Shown here piece by piece: positions 55,859 to 64,000 of a DNA stretch of 64,000 nucleotides. How positions within the stretch are numbered: position 1 is the first letter of the stretch; each line of letters starts with the position of its first letter. Source of the DNA: Shewanella sp. Isolate13 (GTDB lineage: Bacteria > Pseudomonadota > Gammaproteobacteria > Enterobacterales > Shewanellaceae). Both the position numbers and the translations under genes were made by a program. The notes under the pieces are model-generated. The model was not told the DNA's origin and made no database searches. It worked only from the letters and a program-made list of their open reading frames with translations. The stretch covers positions 62,001-126,000 of the forward strand of contig NZ_JAKEVD010000001.1 of NCBI RefSeq assembly GCF_022398325.1. The letters run 5' to 3'.

Positions 55859-55900
55859 GTATGTTATTTCTCAACGAGTATAAAATGACCGATAACATAC
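55859..55900 (+). promoter_or_regulatory. Inverted repeat next to the start of the lactose-locus first gene
   Basis: GTATGTTAT (55859-55867) and ATAACATAC (55892-55900) pair perfectly over nine bases with a 24-base loop that ends one base before the ATG at 55902. There is no Shine-Dalgarno between the second arm and the ATG. It could be a two-half operator or a translation-controlling hairpin. Confidence 0.45.
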
Positions 55901-55901
55901 A

Positions 55902-56828
55902 ATGCCACACAATTATAAAAACTCTACTCTGGTGGGTTATGCACTTCTAACAGGCCTATTTATCTCCGGCAGCATTCAAGCTGCCGGATTTGATATCTGG
56001 CTCTATCCGCTCGCTTACAACGAAGCTGAGCAGCAATGGCACTTAGGCGAAGCTAAAGCCGTTACCGAGCGTGATGGCTATGACAATCAACCCAGTTTTA
56101 GCCCTGATGGCCAAAATCTACTGTTTATCTCCGACAGAGTCGATGCACAAAACGATATCTATCAATATCGACTCGATAACGCGAGTCTCAGCCAGTTGAC
56201 CTTTACCCCCGAGCAGAGTGAATACTCACCGCAGGCCTATACAACAGTCGCCAATGGCGTACACATTAAATATGTAGTCGAGCAAGGTGTTCCTCACCAA
56301 AGCATTTGGCAACAAAATGCAAATACTCCACGCCAACGAGCAATCAACAGCCTCATTCCTGCAGGTTATTTTGCCAGTGATGAGCGTTTAGGCACGCTTA
56401 TTTGGGCGAGGTACGCCTACAGCCTCTATTTTGAACCTGTGGGTGAAACCGCAGATGAGCGTCACTTTGTAGTGGCCAATGTCGGCCGCAGTATTCACGC
56501 CATTCCCAACGATAAAGCCTTCAGCTATCTACATAAGCAGCTAGATGGCGACCGCATCATTAAACGTTACTCGCCGCTAGACAATAGTCATCAGCGATTA
56601 ATTGCACTGCCCCCTAGCGCCAGCGAAGACTATACCTGGAGCCAAGGTAATTGGTTATTCAACATAGATGGCGGTGATTTAGTCGGCTGGCAAGCGGATC
56701 AACATACTCAACCAGAATGGCAATTAGTCAGTCCAATATCGCCACCCAGTGCAGATTATCTTAGCCCATCGCGTATCGCCATAAGCCCAGATAATAAGCA
56801 CTTAGCCGTCGTATGGCAGCGAAAGTAA
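55902..56828 (+). CDS. Exported TolB-like beta-propeller protein
   Basis: The 308-residue product has a signal peptide (cleavage near IQA, residue 27) and propeller-type PD40 repeats such as YDNQPSFSPDGQNLLFISD near residue 60 and IAISPDNKHLAVVW at the end. Such repeats fold like TolB and bind proteins or polysaccharides. It is about 300 residues, so five or six blades. It precedes lacZ by 45 bases in the same direction, so it may bind galactosides or help the exported LacZ. The function is unknown. Confidence 0.75.
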   Translation: MPHNYKNSTLVGYALLTGLFISGSIQAAGFDIWLYPLAYNEAEQQWHLGEAKAVTERDGYDNQPSFSPDGQNLLFISDRVDAQNDIYQYRLDNASLSQLTFTPEQSEYSPQAYTTVANGVHIKYVVEQGVPHQSIWQQNANTPRQRAINSLIPAGYFASDERLGTLIWARYAYSLYFEPVGETADERHFVVANVGRSIHAIPNDKAFSYLHKQLDGDRIIKRYSPLDNSHQRLIALPPSASEDYTWSQGNWLFNIDGGDLVGWQADQHTQPEWQLVSPISPPSADYLSPSRIAISPDNKHLAVVWQRK

Positions 56829-56870
56829 ACAGATAAGAAAACAGATACAAAACACAATAAAAAATAATAA

Positions 56871-60107
<3,237 letters not shown>

Positions 60108-60166
60108 TCACAAAAGATTTGTACGACCACGGATATTAAAACTAAAAATAATGGTGAAGGATCAAC

Positions 60167-61588
60167 ATGGAACAGACTATTCAACTGGTTATATTTTTTG
60201 GCTTAACCGCCATGGTAGGTTTGATCACCTACCTGAAGTGTCGCAAGGTAACTCGCGACTGTAGCGACAGCAAAGACTATTTCCTTGCCGGTGGCGGTTT
60301 AAGCTGGATCGTGGTCGCAGGCTCATTGATGATGACCAATATCAGTGCCGAGCAAATCGTGGGGATGAACGGTGCCCAGACCTTGCTCGTCGCCTGGTGG
60401 GAGATCGCCGCGGCGGTGGGATTAATTATCCTCGCGAAATGGCTTATTCCTATCTATTACAAATATAACTGCACCACGACCACTGAACTGCTGGAACGCA
60501 AGTATCAAGACAAAGGGATCCGCGCCATGGTATCGGTGCTGTTTATGCTCGGCTATGCCTTTATCCTATTACCTGTGGTGCTTTATACCGGCTCACTGTT
60601 TATGAAGTCGATGTTTGGCTTATCCATTTCAGTGACCCTGCTAGCCATCATCTTTGCGGTTGTGGGCGCTATCTATGCGATTTTCGGTGGTCTAAGGGCC
60701 ATCGCTATATCCGATAGCCTCAACGGTATCGGTCTGTTGCTTATGGGCGTGGTGGTCTCCTATCTTGCACTCAACGCCGTAAACTGGGATCTATCTGGCG
60801 TACCGATCGAACGCTTGACCCTTGTCGGTGATAGCCAGTCTGATATTCCTTGGCACACCCTACTAACCGGCATGATCTTTATCCAGATCTTTTACTGGGG
60901 TACCAACATGGTGATCACCCAAAGAGCCTTGGCGGCAAAATCGGTCAAAGAAGCACAGAAAGGCCTTTATGCCGCTGTAGTTATGAAACTGATTATTCCA
61001 ATTATCGTGGTGCTCCCCGGCCTTGTCGCCTATAAACTTTATGGCGATGTAGGTGATGTCGCCTACGGTAAACTGGTTGGGGATATTCTACCTAGTTGGC
61101 TATCTGGCGCCTTTGCCGCGGTAATGGCGGGGGCTGTGCTAAGTTCGTTTAACTCTTGCCTCAACTCGGCAGCGGCGCTTTACACCTGCGATATTCATCA
61201 AAACTATATCAACCCTAATGCCGATATACGTAAAATTGGTACCCGCGTTGCCCTCGTCTTCACCCTGTTCTCCCTATGCTTAGTGCCAGTGTTCGCCCAG
61301 TCGGCTAGCATCATCTCATTGCTGCAGCAGCTAAACGGTCTCTACTCTATGCCTGTATTGGCGGCCTTTATCTGCGCCCTCGCCTTTAAAGATGTGAATG
61401 CAAAAGCGATTAAGTTTGGCCTAGTGTTCGGCGTGTTGATGTATGCAATATTTACCTTTGTCTGGAGTCCTCTGCACTTCATTCATATGATGGCAATCAC
61501 ACTCGCAGCGACAATCTTAGTGACATTAGCACTGAGCAAATATGTTTTTGGCCCACAGAGCCTGAGCGCTCAGCTAGTGAGTGATTAA
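60167..61588 (+). CDS. SSS-family sodium/sugar symporter, probably galactose
   Basis: The 473-residue inner-membrane carrier has about 12 helices of the LeuT-like SLC5 family. The hallmark stretch ISAEQIVGMNGAQ near residue 60 closely resembles the sodium/galactose carrier vSGLT (ISAEQFIGM), and the segment SSFNSCLNSAAALYT fits the sodium site. It is somewhat shorter than vSGLT at the C-terminus. AAGGA precedes the ATG. Its place between lacZ and galK supports galactose as the substrate; glucose is possible. Confidence 0.88.
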   Translation: MEQTIQLVIFFGLTAMVGLITYLKCRKVTRDCSDSKDYFLAGGGLSWIVVAGSLMMTNISAEQIVGMNGAQTLLVAWWEIAAAVGLIILAKWLIPIYYKYNCTTTTELLERKYQDKGIRAMVSVLFMLGYAFILLPVVLYTGSLFMKSMFGLSISVTLLAIIFAVVGAIYAIFGGLRAIAISDSLNGIGLLLMGVVVSYLALNAVNWDLSGVPIERLTLVGDSQSDIPWHTLLTGMIFIQIFYWGTNMVITQRALAAKSVKEAQKGLYAAVVMKLIIPIIVVLPGLVAYKLYGDVGDVAYGKLVGDILPSWLSGAFAAVMAGAVLSSFNSCLNSAAALYTCDIHQNYINPNADIRKIGTRVALVFTLFSLCLVPVFAQSASIISLLQQLNGLYSMPVLAAFICALAFKDVNAKAIKFGLVFGVLMYAIFTFVWSPLHFIHMMAITLAATILVTLALSKYVFGPQSLSAQLVSD

Positions 61589-61605
61589 GCGCTAACAGCA
61601 TCGAA

Positions 61606-61638
61606 CTCGGTAGGCTTACCCTGCCGAGCCTGCTTTTT
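61606..61638 (+). terminator. Terminator after the symporter gene
   Basis: CTCGGTAGG (61606-61614) and CCTGCCGAG (61620-61628) pair with one T-G, then CCTGCTTTTT. It separates the TolB-like/lacZ/symporter transcript from galK. Confidence 0.75.
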
Positions 61639-62053
61639 GACGGTTGGGTTTGATTTGTTTTCGGCTAAACCATACTCGGGTCTCAGCTACAGCTCTAATA
61701 GAAAAACTCAGTTACACAAATTGTAGAGTCGTGATATAAAACAATAGATGGATATTGAGTGTACAAATTACTCTTCACTGCCGTTCTCGCTAGAAGGCTA
61801 CTAGCGCTCAATTAAGATGTTCAACATCTTAGAAAAAATTTTAATGTAACCCGCTGTTAAGAAATTGGTCGCCAGAATCAAAGTGCAGCGAATACTAATC
61901 AGTTTAAAGATTTGATCACTCAGCGAAAGTTTAGTGCTTTTGAGGCAAGGTCATTAATTGCTCCTGCATGAATGAACTCATCAGGCAGCAAACATTATGT
62001 CATTCATTCGCCTTGAATGAGTTTGCCAAAAATACTCTGGGTAAAACAACTTC

Positions 62054-62071
62054 TTATACTAATTAGTATAA
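62054..62071 (+). promoter_or_regulatory. Perfect 18-base palindrome upstream of galK
   Basis: TTATACTAATTAGTATAA is its own reverse complement. It lies 65 bases before the galK ATG, so it could be an operator of a dimeric repressor, although it is AT-rich and may also overlap the promoter. Confidence 0.45.
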
Positions 62072-62135
62072 CCACTCAGTTTACAGCAAGGTCTTTGTAC
62101 TGAGCGCAAATATTAACATTCGGAAATTTGAGATT

Positions 62136-63290
62136 ATGTCCAACCCCAGTCAACGAGCAAACAAGCTGTTTGTGCAAACTTTTGGCACCCAAGCCGATGA
62201 GCTGTATTGTGCCCCTGGACGTGTCAACCTTATAGGTGAGCATACCGACTATAACGATGGCTTCGTGCTTCCAGCCGCCATCAATTTCTATACTGCGGTG
62301 GTTGTAAAGCGCCGTGACGATCAGCGCTTTCGCGCCGTATCCGATGCCTTTCCCGGTGAAATCGAAGAATGGGTTTTCGGCGAAGAGGGTCAGCCCATTG
62401 CCAATCATTGGTCAAACTACCTCAAGGGCTTCACTGCCGCCATGGCTAGCTCAGGTCTAGCGCCAAAAGGCTTAGACGTGGCAGTTGTCAGTAATGTCCC
62501 CATGGGCGCAGGCCTGTCCTCATCGGCCGCATTAGAGATAGCCTTTGGCACTGCGGTCAACGATTGTAGCCAGATCAAGCTGTCGCCACTTGCGATCGCG
62601 CAACTGGCTCAGCGCGGTGAAAACCAGTTTGTCGGCTGTGCCTGTGGCATCATGGACCAGATGATCAGTGCCTTGGGTGAACAAGACCATGCGCTGCTTA
62701 TCGATTGCCTCGACTTAGACAGTGAAGCGATCAGTATTCCCGATAGCTTGAGTCTGATTATCATCAACTCAAACGTACAGCGTGGCTTAGTCGAATCTGC
62801 ATATAACCTGCGTCGCGAGCAGTGCGAACTGGCGGCGACTCACTTTGGTTTGGAATCACTGCGCGATCTTGATCTCGCCACGCTAGAGGCGGGCAAGTCA
62901 GAACTCAGCGATGCCTGCTATAGACGCGCTAAGCATGTTGTCACCGAAAACAGACGCACTCAAAATGCCGCATGGGCATTAGAGGCGGGCGATATCGCTA
63001 AATTAAGCCAGCTAATGGCCGACTCTCACCTCTCCATGCGCGACGATTTTGAGATCACCACTGACGAAATCGATTATCTGGTCGAGATTGTCAGCGATGT
63101 GATCGGTAAGCGAGGCGGCGTGCGTATGACTGGCGGCGGCTTTGGTGGCTGTGTTGTGGCACTGGTCGATCATGAATTAACTGATGCTGTTGTCGAAACC
63201 ATCGAGCAAAAATATGCGATGAAGACAGGCCTAGAAGCCGACATTTATCTGTGCTCTGCCAGCGATGGCGCCAAGCGCATCGATAATTAA
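62136..63290 (+). CDS. galK: GalK, galactokinase
   Basis: This 384-residue GHMP-family kinase phosphorylates galactose at C1. The galactokinase signature GRVNLIGEHTDYNDG is at residues 28-42, the ATP-binding VPMGAGLSSSAAL at 121-133, and the third motif is GGGFGGCVVAL near the C-terminus. The ATG at 62136 starts it; the ribosome site is weak. It is followed 34 bases later by galM. No galT or galE is in the window. Confidence 0.97.
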   Translation: MSNPSQRANKLFVQTFGTQADELYCAPGRVNLIGEHTDYNDGFVLPAAINFYTAVVVKRRDDQRFRAVSDAFPGEIEEWVFGEEGQPIANHWSNYLKGFTAAMASSGLAPKGLDVAVVSNVPMGAGLSSSAALEIAFGTAVNDCSQIKLSPLAIAQLAQRGENQFVGCACGIMDQMISALGEQDHALLIDCLDLDSEAISIPDSLSLIIINSNVQRGLVESAYNLRREQCELAATHFGLESLRDLDLATLEAGKSELSDACYRRAKHVVTENRRTQNAAWALEAGDIAKLSQLMADSHLSMRDDFEITTDEIDYLVEIVSDVIGKRGGVRMTGGGFGGCVVALVDHELTDAVVETIEQKYAMKTGLEADIYLCSASDGAKRIDN

Positions 63291-63324
63291 TCATTTCTAA
63301 CAGAACCTAGAATAAGGACTCAAC

Positions 63325-64000
63325 ATGGTACGCTTTCGCGCTCTCGAACCTTGGAACGATCCACGCGGAGGACAGATTGAGCGAGTCCTTGTTGATAACG
63401 GCACTATCGCTATTGAGGTGTTAAGCCTAGGCGGTATTATCCGCTCTTTATGGACCCCAGACCGCAATGACGAGCGGGGTAATCTAGTGTTAGGGTGCGA
63501 TAGCGTCGAAGATTATCTAAGCCAAGATGCTTACTTAGGTGCCATTGCCGGACGATACGCAAACCGTATTGCCAATGGACGATTTAACCTTGGCAGCACT
63601 CAGCATCAACTCGACATTAACCAAGACAATAACTGTTTGCACGGTGGCAGTGAGGGCTTTCATCGTAAGCAGTGGCAGCTAGGTACTCTCCCCGATGGTG
63701 TACGCCTTAGCCTAAGAAGCCCAAATCTTGATATGGGCTTCCCCGGTAACTGTAACGTACAGCTCGACTATCGCCTCGTGGGAAGTAATCTCTATGTGGA
63801 GATCTTAGCCAGCTCAGATAAACCCTGCCCAATCAGCCTCACGCAGCACAGCTATTTTAACCTCGACGCGAGCCAGACAACTCTGAATCACCAATTGCAG
63901 ATCGATGCCAAACAGTATCTGAGTCTAAATGATAGCGGGATCCCAAAGGCGATCTGTGCAACCCAAGGCAGTGGCTTAGATCTTTCTATGCCAACGGAGT
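63325..64000 (+). CDS. galM: GalM, aldose 1-epimerase, 3' end outside window
   Basis: The visible 225 codons include the family motifs AGRYANRIANGRF (about residues 75-87), NCLHGGSEGFH (about 103-113) and LTQHSYFNLD (172-181), which hold the histidine base of the mutarotase. It interconverts alpha- and beta-galactose before galactokinase. AAGGACT precedes the ATG. The gene runs off the right edge, so the C-terminal catalytic Glu is not visible. Confidence 0.93.
   Translation, partial: MVRFRALEPWNDPRGGQIERVLVDNGTIAIEVLSLGGIIRSLWTPDRNDERGNLVLGCDSVEDYLSQDAYLGAIAGRYANRIANGRFNLGSTQHQLDINQDNNCLHGGSEGFHRKQWQLGTLPDGVRLSLRSPNLDMGFPGNCNVQLDYRLVGSNLYVEILASSDKPCPISLTQHSYFNLDASQTTLNHQLQIDAKQYLSLNDSGIPKAICATQGSGLDLSMPTE

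Larger units (their letters stand above)
61589..62135. other. Upstream region of galK
   Basis: This 547-base region starts with a terminator and then has AT-rich sequence with the inverted repeat TCATTC/GAATGA (about 61999-62019) and the palindrome at 62054-62071. No gene is evident. Confidence 0.4.

Overview
The window reads as chromosomal DNA of a marine gammaproteobacterium, very probably Shewanella. Pointers are a napDAGHB periplasmic nitrate reductase operon without napC, a 1517-residue fused acetyl-CoA carboxylase-type protein next to a LysR gene, paired anaerobiosis-style porins, and CRP/FNR-like sites. The species cannot be fixed from the sequence alone. No prophage, transposase, CRISPR array or plasmid function was found; about 90 percent is ordinary housekeeping and metabolic gene content.

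Layout. 1-2110 (minus): the start of a large Cache-HAMP-PAS sensor whose output domain lies outside the window. 2435-6763: a three-gene ABC exporter/AttH-type lipoprotein operon. 7126-11966: napDAGHB behind a CRP-like site and a NarP-type heptamer pair, closed by a strong terminator. 12047-12925: a tandem-domain universal stress protein. 13082-15639: a decaying divergent pair, a lipoprotein gene broken at a run of nine G and an AraC-type regulator with an in-frame TGA. 15768-19154: DUF5062, a LysR/LysE divergent pair, a wrecked Trp-rich small gene, a possible 46-codon gene and another LysR gene. 19285-21267: UDP-galactopyranose mutase and a DUF707 protein. 21588-25519: a Ca2+-type P-ATPase and a CPA2 antiporter.

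25660-31247: the giant carboxylase fusion and its divergent LysR neighbour. 31502-41883: a secreted pyroglutamyl-peptidase-like protein with its nucleophile position changed, SprT, EndA, RsmE, GshB, alkaline phosphatase, RsmC, a DUF342 protein and an M50 membrane protease. 42076-42160 (minus): tRNA-Leu(CAA) with a clear promoter and terminator. 42490-48870: a 44-residue DUF3149 membrane protein behind an FNR-like class II promoter, a SieB-family protein, TcdA, two tandem porins, thiopurine methyltransferase and a Cys-rich unknown. 49114-55833: a kinase-like protein, FxsA behind a sigma32-type promoter, CutA-DsbD and a Kef-type antiporter.

55902-64000: a lactose/galactose locus with a periplasmic beta-propeller protein, an exported LacZ, a sodium/galactose-type symporter, galactokinase and the start of aldose 1-epimerase. 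Together these suggest that beta-galactosides are split in the periplasm and only the galactose is taken up and phosphorylated, so no lactose permease is needed.

The most interesting items are the G9 tract (possible phase switch), the lipobox on NapB in an operon lacking NapC, the Cys-to-Ser pyroglutamyl-peptidase relative, the FNR-type promoter on a tiny membrane protein, the sigma32 promoter of fxsA, and the periplasmic-LacZ locus with a hairpin around its first start codon.
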